From Hofstenia miamia (taxonomy: Eukaryota; Xenacoelomorpha; Acoela): a DNA stretch of 64,000 nucleotides. Positions 1 through 10,484 of the stretch are shown in pieces. The notes beneath the pieces are model-generated. The model saw only the letters and a program-made list of their open reading frames with translations, ran no database searches and had not been told where the DNA came from. Positions within the stretch are counted from its first letter, which is position 1. Every line of letters starts with the position of its first letter. The translations under genes and the position numbers were made by a program. The stretch lies in contig SCFE01000027.1 of assembly GCA_004352715.1 (NCBI GenBank), forward strand, positions 339,653 to 403,652, in the 5' to 3' direction.

Positions 1-2
1 TG

Positions 3-335
3 AAAATTAATGCAGATAAGACACAATTTATCATCTTTTCACCGAAGGATCATAAAAGAATTTCCGAAAATATTAATATTACGATATGTGATAATGAAAC
101 TAAGCAAAGCAAGTCTGTTAATTATCTAGGAGTAGTGATCGACAAAGAAATGAAATTTGATGAATTCCTTTCCTTAAAATTACGAAAGATGGCAGCTGGT
201 ATAAAATATTTATTTCATCTTAGGTATATAGGGAAATCATTTAATTCAAAATTAATACACTCATTTGTTTTAAGTCAATTTAATTATTGTTCTTTTTTTT
301 TCAAAATATCAACGCTTACAATAGATCATCCTTAG
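3..335 (+). pseudogene. LINE reverse transcriptase fragment, 3' part of RT and thumb
   Basis: The frame is open from the window edge and reads as the region after the catalytic box of a non-LTR retrotransposon RT. The order KTQFIIFSPK, then SVNYLGVVIDKEMKF, then MAAGIKYLFHLRYIG is the usual 'K-T-x-F', 'YLGV-x-ID' and thumb arrangement of CR1/L2/Jockey-like elements. The same order occurs in the LINE at 15274-17164 (KTQFIIFTPN, YLGVEIDSKLTF), so the two are related but diverged. The frame ends at a stop at 333-335 after a T-rich stretch, and coding-like remains continue in shifted frames to about 460. The 5' part lies outside the window. Clade assignment is inference. Confidence 0.8.
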
Positions 336-497
336 CAAGAATATATAATTGGGCCTAACCCTAAGCATTTAAGAAAAAATTAAAGATTACTTGTTGAAAA
401 AAACAATCGTTATTGGACATTTCCAATCAATTACATGCATGGAGTCCGTATATCTAAAAATAGTGCCCTTTAAGTAATTGCACATATTTATTGATCT

Positions 498-501
498 TGT
501 A

Positions 502-550
<49 letters not shown>
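498..550. repeat. (TA)n microsatellite at the outer edge of the left inverted-repeat arm
   Basis: About 53 bp of alternating T and A. Similarity between the two arms stops inside this tract: sequence to its left has no counterpart beyond the matching tract at 34136-34187. Confidence 0.9.
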
Positions 551-553
<3 letters not shown>

Positions 554-2483
554 CATATAATTTAATAATTGATGTCTGATAAGACATTACAAACTTTAAT
601 ATTTTAAAAAATCGTTAAATAATATATTTAGAAATAAATTTCTTACATTTTTATGATGTCAGTTGATTCAGTGTTAAAAATGCTTCTTTTTTCATTTTGA
701 GTTTCTTAAGGTTAAGTTGATCCAAATGCTAGAATTTTGTAAAAATTGACTAAGAGCTAGGAAATCACCTGTTTTTAAGCTAAGGGTTATAATAATTTAT
801 TGGAATTTATATTTTCAATGAGAAAGAGTTCGGAATTCATCCAACCTAAATAAATTGATATCTACAAGTAATTTGCTTTGATTTTTCCATAAAAAAATTT
901 TCAAGACAAGCTAAAATTACCTTACATGATTGTCAAGCACATGCACTCATTCTTATCAGTCGAAAATGTCTAACAACTATCAACATCTTTAGAAAATGGA
1001 AAATTAGGGATTATAATCAATAATTTCATCTAATAAATGTGTAGAAGATTTAAATATATTTGGAATTCCTCTATACTATCATCTAAAATATAAAAATCAA
1101 CAAGAAATTTAGCATCGAGCAGAAGGCTGTCACATTTTTCCAAACAGAGGTTTTTAACTGGTTAAAATATTGCGGCTAAAGCCGGTTTATAATCCTAATT
1201 TTAGTGTAGGGAACATACATGTAAGTGAAGAAATGTAGTTGTACATAAAGTTTGTACATTAATATCCTTCAATTATTTCACCCTTCAACAACAACATTAC
1301 ATTTCTTTCGGTTATGGAGCATTCTATGGAGTTCGAATCGAAAACTTGTGCTTTAACTTTTGTTGTGAAAATCACAATTGATGTTCCTAATTCGACAGCC
1401 TCGGTCTAAATTCTGTGCAGCTGGCGTCTGGTTCTAAATCAAATGCAACATAAACCTGAATAAAGCAAGTGAAGACATAAAAATTTACAGTTTGCCTCCA
1501 ATACAATTTCCTGAAACATTTAGCATTTAGTATTTTTAAGCTTTGCTTTTCCATTTTCCCACATTTAGACATTAATCTTGACAGACTACACAGTTTACAA
1601 AGAATTGAATTACCTTTAAAGCTTTTAAGCGAACAAATAATGAAAAAAATGACTGTAGTTATTTAAATTTCTTGAAGGTATCTTGTTAATAACAACGCTC
1701 ATCGAGAGTTTTCCGTTGAAATTAGTGAATTACGAAAAGTTCCGACTTCAGAGGAAGGAAAGCAGCATAAAGTATTTTAGAATTACACTCGAAGCTGTAA
1801 GCCTATGTCAATTTTCATTTAAAATTGTATTCTAAATTTTAAGAACGTCTAATTCAAACTGATTGCATCTAATTTAGAGAAATTATGCATGACGCAAAAC
1901 TATTCGAGAGATTTTTCAAATTGGGAAAATTCAAGATGACAAATAGAACAGTTTTAATGTCATTTATTGTAAAGACGAACGCTCCCACGGCACGGCAATA
2001 AACTATGCATCGGCGCTTGTACCACTGGCAGAATCAGTCACTTGATTTCTTCCTGAAAGCGGAGCGTGAAATAATTAGTTCAAAGGTGATATCCTCAAAT
2101 TGTTAAAAGATGATAAACAGACATTTGATTCACAAAACAATATTCTTGAAAATGACACTAATTATAATCACGGAATTTTTTACAAAAATACGTTAAGTTA
2201 TCACTTTAACAAAGTTCTGAATGAAATTTCTAGTAATAGTAATAACTAAGCCGTCAAAAAATGAAGTTATTCCAAAATTTGGTTACATCAAATTCAAATG
2301 ATTAAAAAATGCAGCGTTATTAGCAAGGGCTGGTGCTTGATAAGTATGTCATACGGTTACGTAATGAACTCATTGTAATGTGACGTCTTCATTATAAACA
2401 ATTATTGAAACTGTTTTTGTCAATGCTACATACTCACATGTATTAAGCAAACTCAATATTTGTTTTTCCGTGTACTTAACATG

Positions 2484-2725
2484 CAGTGGCGTACGCAGGG
2501 GGGGCATGGTTGAATATCCCCCCTACGTCAGGTTTCTACATTTGATTTTGACTGGATAAATCAAAAAAAATTTCTTAAAAAATTGAAAAATTTAAAATCT
2601 AGAATTGAGAAATGCATTTTTAGGGTATATTTTCTCAATATTTTAAAAAAATTTTTGCAGGGCTTCGCCCCGCATTGGGTAATGACGATGATGTCCCCCG
2701 TCAGAAAATCCTGCGTACGCCCCTG
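2484..2725. mobile_element. hAT-type MITE, family A, 242 bp
   Basis: The termini are near-perfect inverted repeats: CAGTGGCGTACGCAGG at the left and CCTGCGTACGCCCCTG at the right. The element is flanked by an exact 8-bp target duplication TTAACATG (2476-2483 and 2726-2733). An 8-bp duplication with CAG...CTG ends is the hallmark of the hAT superfamily. There is no coding capacity; the interior is AT-rich with GGGG/CCCC runs just inside the ends. An independent copy sits at 47691-47916, and the mirror copy in the other arm is 31961-32202. Confidence 0.92.
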
Positions 2726-2915
2726 TTAACATGTAGTCTACATAATTAAACTCTTACGGATGATGGCCAACAAGAGGAACGGCTACAGCGAAAAATTATG
2801 GTATTGGCTAACGTCCAAGAAATTTCCTTATTGAATCGTCTACTCATTCCAACTAACCGCACAACTATCTATACGAGGATTGTTTACAAAGTAAAATACA
2901 GTAATCGCAACATTT

Positions 2916-3122
2916 TTGAGACAGCAATGCCTTCCAAGAACACCGTACTCGCCTGACACTAATTTTTGTGATCAGCATTTCTTTGCAAGAAAATTGTTGA
3001 AAATCATGGAAACTATATTTAAAAAACAGTTGTCATTACTTAATATAATATTTGTTACTCATTCCACTCAAATATATTATAAACATTATGGAACTAAAAA
3101 CGCTTTCTTAAATTTTCAATAA
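2916..3122 (+). pseudogene. Mariner/Tc1-like transposase relic, C-terminal part
   Basis: A 68-codon open stretch contains PRTPYSPDTNFCDQHFF, resembling the conserved P-x-YSPDL-x-P-x-D-(Y/F)-x-LF block around the third catalytic acidic residue of mariner-family transposases. The first catalytic residues and the N-terminal DNA-binding domain are not visible in frame upstream, so this is a decayed fragment. The same open stretch is mirrored at 31564-31770. Assignment rests on one motif, hence moderate confidence. Confidence 0.4.
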
Positions 3123-3660
3123 AACAAAAAACGCAGTAGTTTAATTGAAAAGTGACGTTATTTTTGAACTGTTCTTGAGCGCATAGTTGCAGTGATCAAA
3201 CATTTGGACGAATGGGTTCTGCATTTTCGTACCCATGATGAGCTTCTTGGGCTCCAACGTAATAGTAGTTATCTGTGAACTTTTCAACTGATTGCACAAT
3301 TTGATTCCTTCTTACAGCACACATCAAAAAGCAGCGATTTCTGAAATCCGAAAAACTTGACAAACGAACTGTCACCTATCTATTCTCAAGCACTGTGATG
3401 AGTCTATAGATCTGATGGCAGACATGATGCTTCTGATATAAGAATATCAAATGTTCTTAGCTTTCAATCGATTCCACCCCAGAAAACAAAATCGACCGTG
3501 TTACTTGCATATTCCACTTTATTCCAAAAGAGAAATCAGTTATGATTGAATGGTTTTTGAAGTTCCTAGGTACGAATTCGCATTCTGGTGACCAGCTGGC
3601 AAATGTTACACTCTGATTTCTAGAAGATAAGAGCATAGAAATTGCCAACTGCCGGGGTCN

Positions 3661-3917
3661 TGCATTGGATAAACAACGAGCCCAAAACGAATCTTTATTA
3701 AGCCAAGTAAACTTATAGTTTCGCTTGTTAATATGATTATGTAGATTTTTCTTGTTTTTCATTAAAAATACCTTTTTATATTCTTATTTTAAAATGTTTA
3801 TTAAATAATAGGAAGAAATATGTAGAAAATTACGAGCCTCATTGAAAGCCGAGCCAAATTACTCAAAAGTAAAACGAGCCTAGCAAGTTTAAAAATTGCG
3901 GTTCGTTGACAAGTCTG
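3661..3917. mobile_element. hAT-type MITE, family B, 5'-truncated copy
   Basis: This resembles the complete copy at 63454-63799 over most of its length: TGCATTGGAT, then CAACGAGCCCAAAACGA, a shared AT-rich middle, and the terminal GCGGTTCGTTGACAAGTCTG. The left terminus is missing where the single N (3660) occurs, so the first ~40 bases are probably lost in a collapsed assembly gap and not by transposition. The mirror copy lies at about 30769-31021. Confidence 0.75.
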
Positions 3918-4469
3918 AAGCACAGGTGGGCTGTGCTAAATGATTACAGTCAAGATTTGCTTGTTGTAAAGTCATTGAGCCAAACAATGTTGTCTGTGCG
4001 TGCAGTGGTGGTGTCTGCATTGAAGAAGTTCTACCAAGAGACATCTGAGACATTTCTTATAATTTCAGGGAATGAAAATTAAAAACACAAAATACAATTG
4101 GCGGCCATATGTTTGCACAGCAAAATGAATAAACTGGAGTAGGGTATTCTAACTGCATTTTGGAACACGATCCTAAAGCAGTTGAACTTAAAGTCCTTGT
4201 CTCTTCAGAGCCCAAATTTGGATCTGAAGAAGGCTGCTAGTCTGATGCAATATCTTTATTATTTAGTTCTGCAATCGCGCTAGGCACTGTTGTTGTCTAT
4301 ATTGTTTTTGTAAGCAAACAATTTTAGAATCGTAAATAAAACGATGCAAAGAAAACATGTAGAAAAATTTAAAAAACGAAAAAAACACAATTTTTAAGTT
4401 TTAGGGGCCCGCCCTTGACTTTTAGCTTAGGACCCGGCCTGAGCTTAGTCCTCCCCTATATATATATAT

Positions 4470-5469
4470 NNNNNNNNNNNNNNNNNNNNNNNNNNNNNNN
4501 NNNNNNNNNNNNNNNNNNNNNNNNNNNNNNNNNNNNNNNNNNNNNNNNNNNNNNNNNNNNNNNNNNNNNNNNNNNNNNNNNNNNNNNNNNNNNNNNNNNN
4601 NNNNNNNNNNNNNNNNNNNNNNNNNNNNNNNNNNNNNNNNNNNNNNNNNNNNNNNNNNNNNNNNNNNNNNNNNNNNNNNNNNNNNNNNNNNNNNNNNNNN
4701 NNNNNNNNNNNNNNNNNNNNNNNNNNNNNNNNNNNNNNNNNNNNNNNNNNNNNNNNNNNNNNNNNNNNNNNNNNNNNNNNNNNNNNNNNNNNNNNNNNNN
4801 NNNNNNNNNNNNNNNNNNNNNNNNNNNNNNNNNNNNNNNNNNNNNNNNNNNNNNNNNNNNNNNNNNNNNNNNNNNNNNNNNNNNNNNNNNNNNNNNNNNN
4901 NNNNNNNNNNNNNNNNNNNNNNNNNNNNNNNNNNNNNNNNNNNNNNNNNNNNNNNNNNNNNNNNNNNNNNNNNNNNNNNNNNNNNNNNNNNNNNNNNNNN
5001 NNNNNNNNNNNNNNNNNNNNNNNNNNNNNNNNNNNNNNNNNNNNNNNNNNNNNNNNNNNNNNNNNNNNNNNNNNNNNNNNNNNNNNNNNNNNNNNNNNNN
5101 NNNNNNNNNNNNNNNNNNNNNNNNNNNNNNNNNNNNNNNNNNNNNNNNNNNNNNNNNNNNNNNNNNNNNNNNNNNNNNNNNNNNNNNNNNNNNNNNNNNN
5201 NNNNNNNNNNNNNNNNNNNNNNNNNNNNNNNNNNNNNNNNNNNNNNNNNNNNNNNNNNNNNNNNNNNNNNNNNNNNNNNNNNNNNNNNNNNNNNNNNNNN
5301 NNNNNNNNNNNNNNNNNNNNNNNNNNNNNNNNNNNNNNNNNNNNNNNNNNNNNNNNNNNNNNNNNNNNNNNNNNNNNNNNNNNNNNNNNNNNNNNNNNNN
5401 NNNNNNNNNNNNNNNNNNNNNNNNNNNNNNNNNNNNNNNNNNNNNNNNNNNNNNNNNNNNNNNNNNNNN
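4470..5469. other. Assembly gap (1000 N)
   Basis: Exactly 1000 Ns, the conventional length for a gap of unknown size, starting in a (TA)n tract at the inner end of the left arm. Confidence 0.99.
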
Positions 5470-5477
5470 CAGTGATT

Positions 5478-5514
<37 letters not shown>

Positions 5515-6474
5515 GTTAGGAGATTTTATAGTAATTTCATTAATGCCAATGCAAACTACAAAGACAAAAAAATTGTAATAATCTTAAACAAATGAATTTG
5601 TATTGCTTTGCTTTGGCTAGCATAAAATTTTAGGCTTGCCTGAAGCATGTTTTGAAAAATATCACTAACACTAGGCTTTAATATGGATATAAATAAAGCT
5701 TTCAATCTCAATGCTCTCTCAGCAACACAACTGTTTAAATCTCTTGCAAGCCCAAGTTCACACTTTAATGCATTGCTAGAAAATATTGCACACTCACTGT
5801 GTTGGAATACCCTAGATTTAAAGCTAGCTTGTGGGGTTAGGATCTAGGCCTTTAAAATATTGCTTTGTATCACTGTGTAGGGCTTAGTTTAATAAGCATA
5901 AATTGGTGATATGGGTTAGAGCTTGGGTCTATATAATGATGAGTTAAGATTAATGATCAGATTACTTCTAAAATTAATATACTATTTTACAATGCCAAAT
6001 TTTTTATTTAATTTGCTTATATTAATGCAGTAATTTAAAAAAATCTATATCACTAAAAATTATAACACTAAAATTACAGCAATATAAATATTTCATTAAA
6101 ATTATATGAAATAATTTAATACAGCATTTTAAAACTAAAACTATATCATATTGTCACTATCACTAGCAATAATAAATAAAACACTACTATATTGAGCATG
6201 TACAAATTAATGCCATCAGCAGCAATGACATCAAGAAATATAAACAAAAATCTCAATTTCTCTATTTATTAGATGCTTTTTTGTGATTTTCATGTGTAAA
6301 TATATGATGAAGGCAATCTAAGATAAAGTGAATCCCTGCTTGCTTTTTATTTGTAAAAAGTGTAACTAAATCAATTTTGTTGGTAAAAGTAGTTTAGGAA
6401 AAATAAAATCCAAAAAAACTTGGATGAAAGTATTTTATGGTTGGTATTAATTTTGTCAATGCATTATCTTACAG
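5470..6474. other. AT-rich noncoding stretch
   Basis: It starts with a (TA)n tract (about 5485-5511). No open frame or recognisable repeat structure was found. It ends in a T-rich stretch and ACAG acceptor just before the candidate exon at 6475. Confidence 0.5.
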
Positions 6475-6534
6475 CCGTCAAAAATTGGAAATCCCTTTTT
6501 GCCAATGGCATTAATACAAAGCATTATCGAAATG
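6475..6534 (+). CDS. Candidate 60-nt internal exon, unidentified
   Basis: It is bounded by an acceptor-like TTATCTTACAG and a donor-like GTAAAT. In the frame without leftover bases it encodes PSKIGNPFLPMALIQSIIEM; a second frame is also open. Base composition is richer in G and C than the surroundings. No family is recognised, and neither frame joins cleanly to the exon at 7398, so it could equally be a chance combination of splice-like signals. Confidence 0.22.
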
Positions 6535-6808
6535 GTAAATAGTAAATTACTTAAAAATATTAAAATAACTTTTGAAGTTTAAGTAATTGATTAATGTGAA
6601 ACATTTGAAAATATTAACAAATTATATTTGTAGGAAGCAAGTAAAATGTTATTTTATGCCTTTTTCATATTGTTACTATTTTAACTAAAAGTCTCTTAAG
6701 AAATGTCTCAATTAAGCTCATTTTAAACAAAACGAATTTTTCTGACGGTTATAAGATATTTTTTGAGAGCAGTAAGATTATGAATTGACAGATTTAAGAA
6801 TCAACAAG

Positions 6809-7367
6809 GGGTACACTGCTTAAATTCGTAAAATTTTAATTTCGTAATATACTAATTACGTTTATATATTTTCGTAAATTCTTAATTTCGTAAAATATTA
6901 AATTTGTTATTCATTGTTTTCGTAAAATAAGAATTTCGTAATGTAATCATTTCGTAATTTTCAATTTCGTTTTGAATTTAAAAAGCGAGTAGAAAGAAAG
7001 AAAGACAGAAAAACTTTTATCTAAGAATAGATAAACATCCATTCAAGGAAGTGGTTAGGGTTAGGGTTTAGGGTTAGGGTTTATGGTTAGGGTTTAGGGT
7101 TAGGGATCGTTAGTATATAGAATACGTTTTTGACAGACATGCATGTCTAAACTAAAATACAAAATCATTTACTATTCGAAACATTCTATAACTATATCGA
7201 AAATACAAATTTGAATTTACGAAATTAAGCCTTATGAAATTCGCATTTACGAAATTAAAACCATACGAAATTCGTATTTACGAAATTAAAACCATACGAA
7301 ATTCGAATTCGTATTTACGAAATCAATATTTACGAAATTCTCAAATACGAAGTATTAAGGCCCCCCC
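6809..7367. mobile_element. Transposon-like element with 8-bp target duplication, subterminal TTTCGTAA repeats and internal telomere motifs
   Basis: The block is flanked by exact 8-bp direct repeats TCAACAAG (6801-6808 and 7368-7375). The ends are short and imperfect: GGGGTACACTGCTTAA at the left, and the complement of the right end reads GGGGGGGCCTTAATACTTC. Inside the left half TTTCGTAA/TTCGTAAAT is repeated many times. The right half carries the same motif inverted (TTTACGAAATT), so the halves could fold on each other. The centre holds an A/G-rich stretch and telomere-like repeats (7053-7105). There is no open frame of note, so it would be non-autonomous. The superfamily is unclear; 8-bp duplications fit hAT or P-like elements, but the ends are not the usual hAT CA...TG. 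Confidence 0.65.
7053..7105 (+). repeat. Interstitial telomere-like repeat, mixed TTAGGG and TTTAGGG
   Basis: About eight units run in tandem, largely alternating TTAGGG with TTTAGGG, with one degenerate TTTATGG. TTAGGG is the standard telomere repeat of most animals outside arthropods and nematodes. The array lies in the middle of the element at 6809-7367, not at a contig end. Confidence 0.9.
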
Positions 7368-7397
7368 TCAACAAGTACCAATCGTTTTTTTTTTCAG

Positions 7398-7530
7398 AAT
7401 TCACTATGGAAACATACTAAATTTATTAACACGTGCTTTGACTAAAATGAGCACGAAACGAGAAAAGTCTGCTTCAGTGGGTCCTCCCAGTAGGACAAGT
7501 AGTGTAGTCTTAGCAGATGGTGAGAGAAAG
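7398..7530 (+). CDS. Candidate host exon, unidentified Ser-rich N-terminal segment
   Basis: A strong polypyrimidine tract (TCGTTTTTTTTTTCAG) precedes an open frame that includes an ATG at 7447 beginning MSTKREKSASVGPP and continuing with Ser/Thr and a GERK segment. Possible donors are GTCTGT at 7531 and GTATAT at 7539. The peptide looks like a disordered protein N-terminus, so this may be a 5'UTR plus first coding exon. No family is recognised. The acceptor lies only about 20 bases downstream of the target duplication of the element at 6809-7367. No downstream exon could be linked. Confidence 0.35.
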
Positions 7531-7578
7531 GTCTGTACGTATATTTTCTTGGCGAAAGTGACAGTAGCGGAACGCTAA

Positions 7579-8060
7579 GCCGGATTGTTAGCGGCAATGA
7601 GTTTGCGATATTTCTTTAAATTTTGATTAAAATTTCATGACTCTGATGAAACAATTAAAATTAAGCGAAATGTTTCAAAATCATCAAGACGAATAAAACT
7701 GTCCAGAAGGCAATATTTTTAATTGCTGTCGAAAAATCAAACTTTAATATAAATGACACCACCGTCTAGTTATTTCAAATTACATATAGATACTGGCCAC
7801 CTAATGGGTGCACTTCTGGAGTAACCACATATGGCACGTGCAGAACACGAAGAATGCATTAACATTATTAAGAGGTAGAAATAGTGTTCGTAATATACTA
7901 TTGAAAAAATTTTTGATACTAGCACTATAGTATAGATACTAGTACATACTACTATATGCAATATTGAATTCATTAGAAAACAAATATAACAAAATATTAT
8001 ATTTCCTCGCATTCAAAATTAATAAAAATTAATAAAAAAAATATATATATATATATATTT
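7579..8060. other. AT-rich noncoding stretch ending in a (TA)n tract
   Basis: Short antisense frames only. The (TA)n tract at about 8041-8058 abuts the small element at 8061. Confidence 0.5.
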
Positions 8061-8302
8061 CCCGCTTTCTGCTATGGAAAATGCAAAAACCTTACATTTG
8101 GCGTCAAACGGTACGAAATTTCTAAGGCATTTAGCGGGAATCGCACTTTTTCCCCAAAAAAACCTATTTTTTGCCCATTGCTCTAACTTAAATATATTTA
8201 CCATAAGGGTTGGTAAATTAACGAGACACTATCCTTCAAAATTTCAAAAATTTATGTTTGGAAACAGTCATGATTAGGTTTTTAAAAAGCATTTAGCGGG
8301 AT
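8061..8302. mobile_element. Small inverted-repeat element embedded in (TA)n
   Basis: The block begins CCCGCTTTCTGC and ends GCATTTAGCGGG, whose complement CCCGCTAAATGC matches 9 of 12 positions. The ending motif GCATTTAGCGGGA also occurs once internally (about 8129-8141). Both ends abut (TA)n tracts, which fits insertion at TA or an element that carries TA tracts at its ends. The overlapping 60-67 codon frames on the two strands have no recognisable content. Confidence 0.4.
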
Positions 8303-8320
8303 ATATATATATATATATAT

Positions 8321-8517
8321 NNNNNNNNNNNNNNNNNNNNNNNNNNNNNNNNNNNNNNNNNNNNNNNNNNNNNNNNNNNNNNNNNNNNNNNNNNNNNNNN
8401 NNNNNNNNNNNNNNNNNNNNNNNNNNNNNNNNNNNNNNNNNNNNNNNNNNNNNNNNNNNNNNNNNNNNNNNNNNNNNNNNNNNNNNNNNNNNNNNNNNNN
8501 NNNNNNNNNNNNNNNNN
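8321..8517. other. Assembly gap (197 N)
   Basis: It runs from a (TA)n tract into the terminus of the Penelope-like element. Confidence 0.99.
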
Positions 8518-8604
8518 ATTTGAATGTGACGACAGTCTTAAATATCGATTTCGATCTGTTACCATCATCGTCAGTTTACAAAATATGCGGTAAATAAATT
8601 TACA
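8518..8604 (-). ncRNA. Penelope-like terminal segment with hammerhead-like core
   Basis: Read on the minus strand, the segment after the element's coding remains contains CTGACGA, then 15 bases able to form a short GAT/ATC stem, then GAAA. That is the order of the hammerhead core (CUGANGA, stem II, GAAA). A TTTAC/GTAAA hairpin abuts CTGACGA on its 5' side. Hammerhead ribozymes are known from Penelope-like retroelement terminal repeats. One extra base sits beside stem II and I could not confirm stem III, so activity is not established. An inverted copy is at 9423-9484. Confidence 0.35.
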
Positions 8605-8747
8605 GTAAACTACACTAAATATAAATGATCATATTACATACACTTAGAATAAATTTAAGGTCATCATGCTTTGTTGTCGATTTAATAATTTACCATTTGT
8701 TGTTTCTTTTATATATATTGCCTCTACTATTTTCGGATGTTTAGTTC

Positions 8748-9425
8748 TTAGTAAAATTTTAAATTGATCTTCCTTAGTTTGATTGTGATGGGAAAAAAAT
8801 GCTCATTAGATCTTATTCCCAGATGTCGCTTAGTTTCACCAATATATGATTTATCGCAATCATCACATGTATATGTGTAGACTAGGCATGAAACTAAGTT
8901 TTTTGGGGTATTGTCTTTGTTATTAAACATATCTTTTGTTTTAAGTTGTAAAAATCGGGGAGATCTTTGTAATTTTTAGTTTTCTATTCCGATTTCTCAC
9001 TCTTTTTTTGAATTTTTCAACTTGGTTACTTAGATAAGGTATTTTCAAATAGAATTCAATTTTCTTTTCTTTGTTGGTATTTTTCACATATTGCTGGTTT
9101 TCTTTGCAGTAATCCTTTTCAAATAGATGATCTGAATATTTTGTAAAACTTTGATCAAAGGTATTAACTGTATGTTCGAATGTCAAACAGATTTTATATG
9201 CTCGATCAAGTAATGCCTTAATGGTATTCAATTTTTGTGAGATATTACAAGTAGAACTATATGATATATATAATCCCGAGTTGGTTTCTTTTATATGCCA
9301 ACTTGTTTCATATGATGTGTTAAAGTTATGAACACAAACATCTAAAAATACTAATTTGTTTTTCTTTTGATTTTCTTTTGTGAATTGGATTTCAGAAATT
9401 TAGTTATTAAGATATTCTAAGAATT
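8748..9425 (-). pseudogene. Penelope-like retroelement: RT C-terminus and GIY-YIG endonuclease relic
   Basis: Reading from 9425 downward, the first part (KNKLVFLDVCVHNF, then TSWHIKETNSGLYISYSS, then LLDRAYKICL) matches the end of the Penelope-like RT domain, where a FLDV motif, a KxT..GLY segment and a Leu-Arg-Ala-rich helix follow each other. A linker leads to the GIY-YIG endonuclease segment YTYTCDDCDKSYIGET with a following R-H-L-x-x-R-x-x-EH. At least one stop separates the segments (after 8941) and the N-terminal RT half is absent. The same ordered motifs recur at 18815-19255. Fragment with no intact protein. Confidence 0.85.
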
Positions 9426-9484
9426 TATTTACCGCATATTTTGTAAACTGACGATGATGGTAACACATTGAAATCGATATTTAA
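9423..9484 (+). repeat. Inverted copy of the Penelope-like terminus
   Basis: This plus-strand segment repeats the minus-strand terminus at 8518-8604 (TTTATTTACCGCATATTTTG, then GTAAACTGACGATGATGG) with a few changes near the GAAA. It carries the same CTGACGA...GAAA order. It joins directly to the 5' end of the truncated element body, so the element is flanked by inverted termini. The gap at 9485 cuts it off. Confidence 0.75.
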
Positions 9485-10484
9485 NNNNNNNNNNNNNNNN
9501 NNNNNNNNNNNNNNNNNNNNNNNNNNNNNNNNNNNNNNNNNNNNNNNNNNNNNNNNNNNNNNNNNNNNNNNNNNNNNNNNNNNNNNNNNNNNNNNNNNNN
9601 NNNNNNNNNNNNNNNNNNNNNNNNNNNNNNNNNNNNNNNNNNNNNNNNNNNNNNNNNNNNNNNNNNNNNNNNNNNNNNNNNNNNNNNNNNNNNNNNNNNN
9701 NNNNNNNNNNNNNNNNNNNNNNNNNNNNNNNNNNNNNNNNNNNNNNNNNNNNNNNNNNNNNNNNNNNNNNNNNNNNNNNNNNNNNNNNNNNNNNNNNNNN
9801 NNNNNNNNNNNNNNNNNNNNNNNNNNNNNNNNNNNNNNNNNNNNNNNNNNNNNNNNNNNNNNNNNNNNNNNNNNNNNNNNNNNNNNNNNNNNNNNNNNNN
9901 NNNNNNNNNNNNNNNNNNNNNNNNNNNNNNNNNNNNNNNNNNNNNNNNNNNNNNNNNNNNNNNNNNNNNNNNNNNNNNNNNNNNNNNNNNNNNNNNNNNN
10001 NNNNNNNNNNNNNNNNNNNNNNNNNNNNNNNNNNNNNNNNNNNNNNNNNNNNNNNNNNNNNNNNNNNNNNNNNNNNNNNNNNNNNNNNNNNNNNNNNNNN
10101 NNNNNNNNNNNNNNNNNNNNNNNNNNNNNNNNNNNNNNNNNNNNNNNNNNNNNNNNNNNNNNNNNNNNNNNNNNNNNNNNNNNNNNNNNNNNNNNNNNNN
10201 NNNNNNNNNNNNNNNNNNNNNNNNNNNNNNNNNNNNNNNNNNNNNNNNNNNNNNNNNNNNNNNNNNNNNNNNNNNNNNNNNNNNNNNNNNNNNNNNNNNN
10301 NNNNNNNNNNNNNNNNNNNNNNNNNNNNNNNNNNNNNNNNNNNNNNNNNNNNNNNNNNNNNNNNNNNNNNNNNNNNNNNNNNNNNNNNNNNNNNNNNNNN
10401 NNNNNNNNNNNNNNNNNNNNNNNNNNNNNNNNNNNNNNNNNNNNNNNNNNNNNNNNNNNNNNNNNNNNNNNNNNNNNNNNNNNN
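9485..10484. other. Assembly gap (1000 N)
   Basis: Exactly 1000 Ns between the inverted Penelope-like terminus and the 3' end of the Ty3/gypsy element. Confidence 0.99.

Larger units (their letters stand above)
551..4460 (+). repeat. Left arm of a 3.9-kb inverted repeat
   Basis: The arm is the reverse complement of 30226-34135. Mirror positions sum to 34686 at every point checked (551/34135, 1387/33299, 2484/32202, 4460/30226), so there is no net insertion or deletion across 3.9 kb. The only difference I found is a 5-base block around a single N (3660 here, 31022 there). Both arms end in (TA)n tracts and both inner ends run into N gaps. The arm holds an hAT MITE (2484-2725), a mariner-like relic (2916-3122) and a truncated hAT MITE (3661-3917). 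The remainder is AT-rich with no convincing gene. Such identity means either a very recent or gene-converted palindrome or a duplicated contig; see findings. Confidence 0.95.

Noticed and set aside
387-587. 66-codon minus-strand frame
   Set aside because: Its core is Tyr-Ile repeats translated from the (TA)n tract.
3211-3310. Peptide WVLHFRTHDELLGLQRN in the left arm as a mariner N-terminal block
   Set aside because: It lies downstream of the C-terminal-type motif at 2916-3122, in the wrong order, and the match is weak.
4415-5512. 365-codon open frame on the plus strand
   Set aside because: Almost entirely N gap with TA tracts at both ends; no real coding content. The same applies to frames across the other gaps (8293-8568, 9425-10606, 29201-30271, 62650-63285).
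7053-7105. Chromosome end
   Set aside because: The telomere-like array is short, degenerate and internal, flanked by unique and element sequence on both sides.
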